From Candidatus Gastranaerophilales bacterium (GTDB taxonomy: Bacteria > Cyanobacteriota > Vampirovibrionia > Gastranaerophilales > Gastranaerophilaceae), in contig CAJUPC010000007.1 of the NCBI GenBank assembly GCA_910588555.1, positions 1-64,000 on the forward strand: a DNA stretch of 64,000 nucleotides, written 5' to 3'. The position numbers and the translations under genes were made by a program. Positions 32,504 through 40,157 of the stretch are shown in pieces (position 1 is the first letter of the stretch; the number at the start of each line of letters is the position of its first letter). The notes below the pieces were generated by a model. It saw only the letters and a program-made list of their open reading frames with translations. It was not told the origin of the DNA and made no database searches.

Positions 32504-34097
32504 TAGAAACCTGTCTTTCTTTAATTTTTGCATCTGAAACAACATCTGTTAAAAGGAATGAAAATTCACTGCCTTTATCAACTTTACTGTTTACCCAAAT
32601 TTTACCGTTATGCGCTTCAATAATTTGTCTTGATAAATACAATCCCAGTCCAGTACCTGTAGAACGCTTTGCGGCAGTTCCCTGAGAAAATCTTTTAAAC
32701 AAATTCGGAATATCAGCCTGTGGAATACCGTTCCCGTTATCAACAACAGAGAAAATAAAATCGCCGTTTTGAGCTTTTGCAAGAACTTTTATTGCTCCAC
32801 CTTTATTCGTATAATTCAATGCATTTCCGCAAAGATTTGTAATAACCCTTTTAATTTCCCCTCTGTCAGCCAAGATATAAACATCATCATCCATTTCAAA
32901 TTCGATGTCAAATTCAAGATTTTTCTTTTCTGCAAGCGGTTTTAATTCTGAATATGACTGTTCAATCAAGTCTTTTACCGGGAATACGGTTTTGCACAGT
33001 GTCAATTTACCGCTTTCAAACCTGTAAACTTCCAACAAAGCATTAACAAGCCCGAGCAAATCCTCGTTACTTTGAAGCATGGTTGATAAAAGAACTTTTT
33101 GTTTTTCATCAAGTTCTCCGATAGCACCTTCCAGAAAAAATCTTAAAGTCTGAATTGCTGCCAAGAGCGGCGTTCTCATATCATGTGTAAGAGTTGCAAT
33201 AAAATCATCGCGAAGTCTTTCAGTTTCTTTTTGAACACTTACATCTCTTATTACGCCGACATATTTATTAAATTTACTCTCATCATTGCCCGAAATAGCT
33301 GCAAAACTGATTTCAACAGGTGTATGAACCCCGCTTAAAGAATTTATTACGTAATAATCTCGAAGCAAAATTTCAGATTTTTCGTCACCCAGTCCGAATA
33401 TCTCGCCGGAATTATTGTCTTTTGACGAATTAAACTCTTTCAAATTAGAGTAAGCAATTTCTTGAAACTTCATTTTGCAGAGAGAAGTTTCAGAAAGCCC
33501 GATCATGTTTTCACAGGCAGGATTAACTTGTTCAATATTTCCCGCACCGTCAACAATAACAATACCGTCAGCACAGTAGTTGATAATCCCTGAAAGTTTG
33601 TTGTTAGCCTCAGACAAATCAGCCGTGCGTTCAGCAACAAGTTTTTCTAAATTTTCGGAATATTCTTTTAATTGTTTTTGAGCGATTTCAAGTTCTGAAA
33701 TCTTATTCCTCAAATCTTCCAACAAATGACTTCTTTCAATACCATTTCTGATATTCATCATCAAATCATCGTTATCCCATGGTTTTTCAATGTATTTATA
33801 AAGACCGATTTCATTAATCGCCTTAATAGCATTTTCTTTATCCGCATAACCTGTCAATAATATCATACTGACTTCAGGGTGAAGCTTTTTAGCTTCTGTT
33901 AAAAATTCAAGCCCGTTCATTTCAGGCATGATAAAGTCTGAAATAATTAAATCAGGTTTATTTTCCTTTAAAAACTCAACCGCTTCTTTAGGGTTGTTAA
34001 ACAAATGTATATCAGAATATCCCTCAACTTTAAACAGCGCTTTAAAAGCCGAGGTAACCATTTTTTCATCATCAACTGCTACAATCATCTTACTCAT
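32496..34097 (-). CDS. REC-PAS sensor histidine kinase
   Basis: 533 aa. The N-terminal receiver domain (IVAVDDEKMV, phospho-acceptor Asp in LIISDFIMPEMNG, Lys in YIEKPWD) is followed by a coiled coil and a PAS domain (about 165-285). Next come HisKA with the phospho-His in IATLTHDMRTPLLAA and a HATPase (NLCGNALNYTNKGG; DNGNGIPQAD; GTGLGLYLSRQII). The sequence GAIGELDEKQKVLLSTMLQS resembles cyanobacterial sensor kinases. No membrane segment, so a cytoplasmic signal or partner protein is expected. Confidence 0.93.
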   Translation of the reverse strand: MSKMIVAVDDEKMVTSAFKALFKVEGYSDIHLFNNPKEAVEFLKENKPDLIISDFIMPEMNGLEFLTEAKKLHPEVSMILLTGYADKENAIKAINEIGLYKYIEKPWDNDDLMMNIRNGIERSHLLEDLRNKISELEIAQKQLKEYSENLEKLVAERTADLSEANNKLSGIINYCADGIVIVDGAGNIEQVNPACENMIGLSETSLCKMKFQEIAYSNLKEFNSSKDNNSGEIFGLGDEKSEILLRDYYVINSLSGVHTPVEISFAAISGNDESKFNKYVGVIRDVSVQKETERLRDDFIATLTHDMRTPLLAAIQTLRFFLEGAIGELDEKQKVLLSTMLQSNEDLLGLVNALLEVYRFESGKLTLCKTVFPVKDLIEQSYSELKPLAEKKNLEFDIEFEMDDDVYILADRGEIKRVITNLCGNALNYTNKGGAIKVLAKAQNGDFIFSVVDNGNGIPQADIPNLFKRFSQGTAAKRSTGTGLGLYLSRQIIEAHNGKIWVNSKVDKGSEFSFLLTDVVSDAKIKERQVSNG

Positions 34098-34201
34098 ATC
34101 AATATAATAAAATATTTTTACTTATAGGACAAATACATTACAAATTCGCAATATTTAAACTTCACGACAACACGTATAAAATATATTCGGTGTCGTCGCA
34201 C

Positions 34202-34259
34202 TTGACAAAAGACGAAATATAGTAAATAATGTACAAAGAAAGATGGAGGTATTTATATG
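34202..34259 (+). promoter_or_regulatory. Promoter and RBS block, copy of 29507-29566
   Basis: TTGACA (34202-34207), 17 nt, AATAAT (34225-34230), then TGGAGGTATTTATATG. Identical in layout and nearly in sequence to the block before the other poly-C pilin gene. Confidence 0.7.
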
Positions 34260-35043
34260 TCAAGATTTAAGCATAGTGCTCAGATTGCCCCCCCCCCCCG
34301 AAGCTCTTGGCCTAGGATTTTTTAGGGCTGCTTTTGCGTTTACTTTAGCAGAAGTTTTAATTACACTTGGGATTATTGGTGTGGTTGCGGCTATTATTAT
34401 GCCGTCACTAATTCAAAATTATCAAAAAAAGATTACAGCAGCTAAACTTAAAAAATCTTATTCCACAATCTCAAATGCATTTAGACTTGCTGAAGCTAAA
34501 CATGGCAATATATTTGAGTGGTCTGAATGGGATGATGCCGAAAGTATCATTCATAAATATTTAGTACCTGAATTAAGCGGAACTAAGGAATTTGGGAAAT
34601 CTAAGAACGGGTATTTTTCAATGTGCTATAATCAAGGGGACGCAGGACACGGTTTTGAAACAGAACTTCCAAGACAATACAATTGGATGGACGGAATACA
34701 AATAAGTACACCATTTTATTCAAATATAACAGCTTCTGTCAGGCTGGCTGATGGCAGCTGTATTGGTATAAATCCTGCTCTTAACGGTCTTAATTCAAAT
34801 TATTGGTACTTTGTAGCTATTGATATTAATGGACCTAAAGAGCCTAACATTGCAGGAAAAGATTTATTTTTATTTTCAATAAACAAAAAAGGATTTATTG
34901 AACCGCGCGGAAACACCTTATCTTATGATGAGCTTTCTTCAAAATCAAAAAATGGGTCTTGTAATAAAGAAAGCTTCACTGGCGGCGGATTTTGTGCAGC
35001 AAAAATAATCCGAGATAATTGGGAAATTAAATATGATTGGTAA
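34243..35043 (+). CDS. Type IV pilin-like gene, poly-C tract probably OFF
   Basis: GGAGGT points to ATG 34257, whose frame (MSRFKHSAQIAPPPRSSWPR) stops at TAG 34323-34325 after a C12 tract (34288-34299). The pilin frame (AFTLAEVLITLGIIGVVAA and on to 35043) is reached only from an ATG at 34243 that lies in the RBS and has no good RBS of its own. With 11 C, the 34257 start would give a 261-aa pilin. The mature part contains CxGIN and NIAGKDLFLFSIN-type blocks shared with other pilins and ends CAAKIIRDNWEIKYDW. Current status: OFF or weakly expressed. Confidence 0.75.
   Translation: MEVFICQDLSIVLRLPPPPEALGLGFFRAAFAFTLAEVLITLGIIGVVAAIIMPSLIQNYQKKITAAKLKKSYSTISNAFRLAEAKHGNIFEWSEWDDAESIIHKYLVPELSGTKEFGKSKNGYFSMCYNQGDAGHGFETELPRQYNWMDGIQISTPFYSNITASVRLADGSCIGINPALNGLNSNYWYFVAIDINGPKEPNIAGKDLFLFSINKKGFIEPRGNTLSYDELSSKSKNGSCNKESFTGGGFCAAKIIRDNWEIKYDW
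34278..34301 (+). repeat. Homopolymer C12 tract in GCTCAGATTG-C(n)-GA motif
   Basis: Twelve C at 34288-34299, preceded by AGTGCTCAGATTG exactly as at 29640 and followed by GAAGCTC. Confidence 0.9.
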
Positions 35044-35047
35044 TAAA

Positions 35048-35068
35048 AAAGAGCCTTTTTAGGCTCTT
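35048..35068 (-). terminator. Terminator of the desulfoferrodoxin-ferritin operon
   Basis: On the minus strand AAGAGCC...GGCTCTTTTTTATT forms a hairpin with a U run. The ferritin stop codon lies in the stem. Confidence 0.75.
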
Positions 35069-35579
35069 AATTATTATATGTATGTTGTTTATACTGGCGT
35101 TGTCCCATTTCTTTATCTAAAAGATAAAGAGAAGTACGATCATCTCCAAACATTTTTAATCTGTCGATTACATCACGTGCATTTGCTTCTTCTTCGACTT
35201 GTTCTGATATATACCAGTTAATAAAATGACGAGTTGCCAAATCACATTCCTCATGACTCATTTGAGCAACACAATTTATACTTTCAGTCACAAATTTTTC
35301 ATGTTCAAGAATTTTTTCAAAAACCTGAAGCGGATTTTCAAAAGCTCTATCAGGTGAATCTATTTGTTCAAGCTTTACAGTACCGTCACGTTCAATAATA
35401 TAATCAAATAATATCATTCCGTGATCGACTTCTTCTTTTGCCTGCACTTTTGTCCAGTTTGCAAAACCGTAAAGACCGATTTCATCAAAAAAAGCAGACA
35501 TAGCAAGATACAAATAAGCTGAATAAAATTCTTTGTTGATTTGTGCATTAAGAACATTTTGAACTTTCTCGTTAATCAC
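35067..35579 (-). CDS. Ferritin
   Basis: 170 aa from a GTG at 35579, chosen because GGGAGGG lies 6 nt upstream; in-frame ATGs further up have no RBS and lie well inside the neighbouring gene. Ferroxidase ligands are recognisable: EFYSAYLYLAM, KVQAKEEVDHGMILFDYI and FINWYISEQVEEEANARDVI. Non-heme bacterial ferritin storing iron as ferric mineral. Overlaps the desulfoferrodoxin stop by 8 nt, so expression is coupled to superoxide detoxification. Confidence 0.94.
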   Translation of the reverse strand: MINEKVQNVLNAQINKEFYSAYLYLAMSAFFDEIGLYGFANWTKVQAKEEVDHGMILFDYIIERDGTVKLEQIDSPDRAFENPLQVFEKILEHEKFVTESINCVAQMSHEECDLATRHFINWYISEQVEEEANARDVIDRLKMFGDDRTSLYLLDKEMGQRQYKQHTYNN

Positions 35580-35961
35580 TTTCGCCCTCCCATAGACCAT
35601 GTAAGTTACAAAATTCATAGGCAAGAGTTTTACCTAATTTTTTATTTAAAATCATTTTAGGTTCTTCGCCCGGGTGCAGATATTGGAGCTGTACATGATT
35701 TCTATCTTCGGAAATTGTTTCAATAAACATAATGTAATGTTCATTTACCATAGGGTGCAAGACTTCTCCGACTCTAACTTCTTCGCCATTTTCATTTTTA
35801 ACAAAAACAGGAATATGTTTTTCAAGCATTGCCTCTTCCGCGTTTTTACCGTCCAATTTTTGCATTGGCTGGCCGCAGCAAACAAGCTCGCCATTACCGT
35901 TAAGAATTACTTGAACAAGATTTCCGCATATTTCACATCTATAAAAATCTAGTCTTTCCAT
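35572..35961 (-). CDS. dfx: Desulfoferrodoxin (superoxide reductase, 2Fe-type)
   Basis: 129 aa from ATG 35961 (AAGGAG upstream), the usual length; a longer in-frame extension is rejected. The N-terminal desulforedoxin-like FeCys4 site (YRCEICGN ... LVCCGQPM) is followed by the superoxide reductase domain with the catalytic iron ligands in EKHIPV, GEVLHPM...HYIMFIE and EFCNLHG. It reduces superoxide to peroxide without making oxygen, typical of anaerobes. Operon partner of ferritin. Confidence 0.94.
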   Translation of the reverse strand: MERLDFYRCEICGNLVQVILNGNGELVCCGQPMQKLDGKNAEEAMLEKHIPVFVKNENGEEVRVGEVLHPMVNEHYIMFIETISEDRNHVQLQYLHPGEEPKMILNKKLGKTLAYEFCNLHGLWEGESD

Positions 35962-36091
35962 AAATTTCTCCTTACATATTATTAATAACGTAAGTGTATT
36001 TTTTTTTGCATTGACTGCATGGCTATAATATTCGTGTAATAATTCTTCATAAAATGACAAAAAAAATATTTTTAAGTTTTAAAATACTATT

Positions 36092-36880
36092 ATGAAAATT
36101 CAAGCTGTATCCATAACCGGTTTTAAGAGCAGGAATATGAACGATAGAAACGACTTGAATTATCCGTTTCTCTACAGTCCGGCTCCTTCTAAATCTAACC
36201 CGCAAATTAAAAATTTTGGCATTGTAACAGGTTTGCTGGCACTTACTGCAGTTGGCGTAACCTTATTTAATTTAAAACGTGCACAAAAATTTCCTAAAGA
36301 TATTATTGAATTACCAAATATGGAAAAAGGCTTAAATAAAATAACTGATTTTCATAAAACAGTAAATGATTTAAAATCTAAATTTATGTATCCGCTAAAA
36401 TGTGCAATAATGAGCGGACAAGAAAATCCTAAAAAATTCAAATCAGGAGTAATTTTTATAAATGAAAGTAAAACTCCGACAGAAAAGGTTATGTCTGCAT
36501 TTTTAGAACACCTAAATGAACTTGAAATTGACACCGAAACTGTTCATACGCTTGGTTATAAAACTTGCAGCGACGGAGTAAAAATATTAAGAGAACTAAA
36601 ACGTAACGAAATAGTAAAAGAAGTATTTTCACTGGTAAAACGAGCAGAACAAAAATATATAGATGAGGGAAAATATACCGTAATTAATCTGGGAAATTTG
36701 GAAAAATTAACAAGATTGAGAGCAGTTAAGTCGCAAAAGTCCAATATTGAACAATTATTGGAAGACATCAGTAATAATAAATATAAGGGAGTCTTATGGG
36801 CTGCCGAGAGTACTAATCACGAAGCAATGCCGTTGTTTTTTAACAATTTACCTGTATTAATCACAAAACTAATGGACTAA
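36092..36880 (+). CDS. Hypothetical protein with N-terminal membrane helix
   Basis: 262 aa. The first ~40 residues are a polar tag (MKIQAVSITGFKSRNMNDRN, later KNFG), then one membrane helix (IVTGLLALTAVGVTLFNL, about residues 45-62) and a Lys/Glu-rich soluble domain. No recognised fold, though the C-terminal KGVLWAAESTNHEAMPLFFN could be a catalytic or binding loop. No RBS; an A/T-tract ends 18 nt before the ATG. Probably a membrane-attached lineage-specific protein. Confidence 0.6.
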   Translation: MKIQAVSITGFKSRNMNDRNDLNYPFLYSPAPSKSNPQIKNFGIVTGLLALTAVGVTLFNLKRAQKFPKDIIELPNMEKGLNKITDFHKTVNDLKSKFMYPLKCAIMSGQENPKKFKSGVIFINESKTPTEKVMSAFLEHLNELEIDTETVHTLGYKTCSDGVKILRELKRNEIVKEVFSLVKRAEQKYIDEGKYTVINLGNLEKLTRLRAVKSQKSNIEQLLEDISNNKYKGVLWAAESTNHEAMPLFFNNLPVLITKLMD

Positions 36881-36907
36881 AAAATTTTTTGTGCTACACT
36901 TAAACAT

Positions 36908-37107
36908 AAGCCGTGCTCCACGGGGCGTTGCGCGCTCTTGACCCGAAGCTTATGCGGGGTGCAGAGCCTGTTGTGAGGGTTCGGAGGATAACTTTGATAA
37001 ATATATTATTGTTGACATTTAAGTCTATGGCGGCGAAAGCTGTCGAACCGTGTCAGGGTGGAAACACAGCAGCACTAAGACAATCCTTTCGGGTGTTGTA
37101 TTCTTAA
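36908..37107 (+). ncRNA. ffs: Signal recognition particle RNA (large, Alu-containing type)
   Basis: The diagnostic domain IV is at 37051-37080: TGTCAGG, then GTG-GAAA-CAC (GNRA-capped apical stem), then AGCAGCAC, forming the Ffh-binding asymmetric loop. Around it GGTTCGG pairs with CGAACC (helix 5), and the ~200-nt length with a structured 5' part (CCGTGCTCCACGGGG) indicates an Alu-domain SRP RNA as in Firmicutes rather than the 4.5S form. Ends are approximate. An A6T6 block lies 20 nt before the proposed 5' end. Confidence 0.85.
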
Positions 37108-37214
37108 AAAGAGATAATTTATTTTAAGATTTTATTTTACGAATTCGATAGACAGTGGCACGGTTTTTTATTTTTAGGTTTATCAAAAAAAAACAATGCA
37201 GTGGTGTACAGAAT

Positions 37215-37463
37215 ATGCCAACATCTGATGATTTTGACCAAATAGCTTATCTAATATATGATGAAAATAGATTATACAACGGCAAGGCTTCTGAGTTTGG
37301 ACTTCCTGAACCGTACTTCATGATTTGGCTATCAGAAGAAGCATTTAATACGTATTACCCGGGTCGTAAAGCTTCTATTGCTAACTTTTATGAGAAAAAT
37401 TTTACCTCTGGTGCCGGAGATCGTGATGAATATCCAAACGCTCTGGCTATTTGCGCAGAATAA
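37215..37463 (+). CDS. Small hypothetical protein
   Basis: 82 aa from ATG 37215: MPTSDDFDQIAYLIYDENRL and on to NALAICAE. No recognised domain; aromatic-rich and acidic. Start choice is uncertain because no clear RBS is visible and an upstream in-frame GTG at 37155 exists close to the SRP RNA end. A clear terminator follows (37502-37524), supporting a real transcript. Confidence 0.45.
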   Translation: MPTSDDFDQIAYLIYDENRLYNGKASEFGLPEPYFMIWLSEEAFNTYYPGRKASIANFYEKNFTSGAGDRDEYPNALAICAE

Positions 37464-37501
37464 CCTTATAAAAAAACTTTTGTAAATCGCAACTCTGTAG
37501 G

Positions 37502-37524
37502 TCGGGATTGCTATCCCGACTTTA
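37502..37524 (+). terminator. Intrinsic terminator
   Basis: GTCGGGAT-TGCT-ATCCCGAC perfect hairpin followed by TTTATTAT. Confidence 0.8.
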
Positions 37525-37558
37525 TTATGATATAATATTCCTATTAAAGGATTTTTAT

Positions 37559-38413
37559 ATGGGTAGAAAAAGTTTTATTTTAAATGCTGATGGTTTTGGA
37601 ACGTCTAAAGCTTCTAACAGAGCTGTGTTAAACGGTTATCATAACGGTTTTCTTACAAGTACAAGCCTTTGTGCTAACGGAAAAGCTTTTAATGCCGCTG
37701 TCAATGAAATTATTCCCGAATGTCCAAACCTGGGAACAGGCGTGCATTTGAATATTTCCGACGGACGTTCTTTGACTAAAGCTCCGTTATTAACAAATAA
37801 GCGAGGCAAATTTAATAATAACTTTTTACAAATTTTATTAAAATCAAATAATCAAGAATTTCTTAAACAGGTCGAATTTGAATTCAAAACCCAAATTGAA
37901 ACTGTTATGAATTATACAAAACCGGATCATATCGCTTCTAATATGCATATTCATGCTATTCCTGCCATATTTGAAATTACAGCAAAACTTGCAAAAGAAT
38001 ATAACATTCCTTTTGTCAGAACCCAATATGAAGAAATGTATTTTGTTCCGTCAGTAAAAAAATATTTGAACTTTAAATATCCGTTAAATATTTTAAAAAT
38101 GATTTTATTAAACAATTTTTCACAAACTAACAAAAAAACAGTTGAAAAATACGGTTTAAAAACAAATGATTATTTGATAGGTATTGAATATAAAGATTTA
38201 ATGGATAATTCTACCGTAGAATACGGTCTGCAAGCAATCGAAAATGACGGTATAACTGAAGTTTTGATAAATCCCTGCGATTATGCTGTATCAACAATAA
38301 AAAACCGCAATTATACAGAATTTTTGATTACTCAAAATAAATCATTGAAAGACAAAATAGCCAGAATGGGTTTTGATATAACAAACTACAAAAAAGAATA
38401 TGTTAACAAATAG
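37559..38413 (+). CDS. ChbG/YdjC-family deacetylase-like protein with altered metal site
   Basis: 284 aa from ATG 37559 (AAAGGA RBS, TATAAT upstream). Family landmarks are present but changed: NADGFG instead of NADDFG, GVHLN kept, and HIASNMHIHAIP in place of the HxDxHxHxHxxP metal-binding segment (Asp to Ala, His to Asn). YdjC proteins deacetylate N-acetylated sugars using a divalent metal, so activity here is doubtful or the metal site has shifted. The 3' end overlaps the next gene by 14 nt. Confidence 0.8.
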   Translation: MGRKSFILNADGFGTSKASNRAVLNGYHNGFLTSTSLCANGKAFNAAVNEIIPECPNLGTGVHLNISDGRSLTKAPLLTNKRGKFNNNFLQILLKSNNQEFLKQVEFEFKTQIETVMNYTKPDHIASNMHIHAIPAIFEITAKLAKEYNIPFVRTQYEEMYFVPSVKKYLNFKYPLNILKMILLNNFSQTNKKTVEKYGLKTNDYLIGIEYKDLMDNSTVEYGLQAIENDGITEVLINPCDYAVSTIKNRNYTEFLITQNKSLKDKIARMGFDITNYKKEYVNK

Positions 38414-40157
38414 AATAGTTTCGGTATTAGTAATTTTAGGGATATTTGCAGGTTTTACGGGATTTGAAATTTACAGAAAATCAGATAAAGCTGTATTAAA
38501 TATTATTACTCCTACTGTCATTCAAGTTGATTTAAACGGAAACAAAATCTTTGACACAGGAGAAACTATTTGTATTGCAGACGTGGAAACTTTTACATCC
38601 GATTTGAGCAAAAACCAGGCCGAACTTTCAGGCAAAGCCGGCATTTCTGCGCATGAAGCAATTAAAATCGGCTATTTAACAGATAATTTTGCTGACAGTG
38701 TTTTAAGCGATAAAAGAGTTAAGCTAAAATTTACAGGTGAGAAAAATCAAGACTGCAAATTCGCCGACATTATTATAAACAATTTATCCTATAGAGAAAG
38801 ACTTATCAATTCGGGATTTGCACTTGTAAACGGCAAAACTTCAGAAAATTTTAAAACTCAGCTTGAAAAAGCTAAAAAACTTAAACTTGCGATTTTAAAT
38901 CACAAAAGCAATAAATTTCATACTCTCGACTGTAAATACGGGCTTGTTGCACACGATACAATAATCATTCCCGAGCGTCAAATTCCAAAAGACGCAAAAC
39001 CTTGCAAATTTTGCCATATTTCAAAAGAAAATAAGCAAAATCAGGAAAAACAAGTTCCGACTTATCCGCTTGCAATTTCAAACGGCAGTATAAAAATGTA
39101 TTTAACGGATTTGACAACAAAACTCAAACCCGATAACAAATGCTCCTCACTTGCGTGCAGAGAAATTCTTACACAAATAAATTCCTGCAATACTTCAATT
39201 GATATTGCCGCATACGGCTGGGACAATATTCCTGAAATAAACAATGCTCTTTTAAAGGCAAAATCAAGAGGTGTTAAACTTAGAGTTGTTTATGACACAA
39301 GTTCAAAACCATATTACAGCGAACTCAAATCTCTTGTTGAACTTGCTGATAAATCTTCAACCGATACTCCGAAAATCTTAATGCATAATAAATTTATGAT
39401 TTTTGACAACTCAAAAGTTATAACAGGCTCAATGAACTTTGCAAAAACAGGATTTTCAGGTTTTAACACCAACTGCGTATTTTTCATAAATTCAATTGAA
39501 ATTGCAAAAATCTTTGAAGAAGAATTCACGCAAATGCTGAACGGTAAATTCCATAACGAAAAATCACACGTGACTCACAAAACTGCTGTATTAGGCTCAA
39601 GCAAAGTCACTCCGCTGTTTTCACCAAAAGATAAAATCATAACAACAAATATTATTCCACTGATAAATATTTCAAAACATTATATTTACATTCCGGCATT
39701 TATCGTAACTCATGATGATTTTGCAAACGCACTGATTAATGCTAAAAATCGCGGTGTTCAGGTAAAATTAATAGTTGATGCGACAAGTCCCGCTGCTTCA
39801 AGAAGCAAAGTAAAATATTTGCGTACAGCAGGAATTCCCGTAAAAGTAGAAAATTACGCCGGCAAAGTTCATTCAAAAAGTATTATTATCGATGACAAAT
39901 ATATTATTGCAGGTTCAATGAATTTTTCAAACAGTGGCGAAAACAAAAACGATGAAAACTGTTTAATAATAGAAGATGAACGGCTCGCAAGATATTACAG
40001 AGGCTTTTTTGAATACTTATGGGCAAAAATTCCCGATAAATATTTGAAAGTTAATCCGCGTGCAGAGGGAAAAACCTCAATCGGCTCTTGCTCTGACGGC
40101 ATAGACAACAACTATGACGGGAAAATAGATTTACAAGATGAAGCCTGCAAACCTTAA
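38400..40157 (+). CDS. Exported phospholipase D-like protein with N-terminal nuclease-like region
   Basis: 585 aa. An N-terminal membrane anchor or signal (VSVLVILGIFAGFTGFEIY) is followed by a beta-rich region with nuclease (SNc)-like features (GDTG-like DTGETICIADV, RLINSGFALVNG) and a Cys/His pair (FHTLDCKYG ... CKFCH). Then come two complete HKD motifs, HNKFMIFDNSKVITGSMNF and HSKSIIIDDKYIIAGSMNF, which form one PLD active site. The C-terminus CSDGIDNNYDGKIDLQDEAC is an MopE-like Ca-binding Cys motif. Likely a secreted or anchored nuclease or phospholipase. Overlaps the YdjC-like gene. Confidence 0.85.
   Translation: MLTNRIVSVLVILGIFAGFTGFEIYRKSDKAVLNIITPTVIQVDLNGNKIFDTGETICIADVETFTSDLSKNQAELSGKAGISAHEAIKIGYLTDNFADSVLSDKRVKLKFTGEKNQDCKFADIIINNLSYRERLINSGFALVNGKTSENFKTQLEKAKKLKLAILNHKSNKFHTLDCKYGLVAHDTIIIPERQIPKDAKPCKFCHISKENKQNQEKQVPTYPLAISNGSIKMYLTDLTTKLKPDNKCSSLACREILTQINSCNTSIDIAAYGWDNIPEINNALLKAKSRGVKLRVVYDTSSKPYYSELKSLVELADKSSTDTPKILMHNKFMIFDNSKVITGSMNFAKTGFSGFNTNCVFFINSIEIAKIFEEEFTQMLNGKFHNEKSHVTHKTAVLGSSKVTPLFSPKDKIITTNIIPLINISKHYIYIPAFIVTHDDFANALINAKNRGVQVKLIVDATSPAASRSKVKYLRTAGIPVKVENYAGKVHSKSIIIDDKYIIAGSMNFSNSGENKNDENCLIIEDERLARYYRGFFEYLWAKIPDKYLKVNPRAEGKTSIGSCSDGIDNNYDGKIDLQDEACKP

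Noticed and set aside
11559..34301. Poly-C tracts as pure sequencing or assembly errors
   Set aside because: Homopolymer miscounts remain possible, but three tracts share flanks, sit at the same place in one gene family and lie behind duplicated promoters, which error would not create. Exact lengths should be verified in reads.
36913..37107. A 64-codon open frame over the SRP RNA
   Set aside because: Overlaps the structured SRP RNA with its domain IV motif; no RBS and no protein-like composition.
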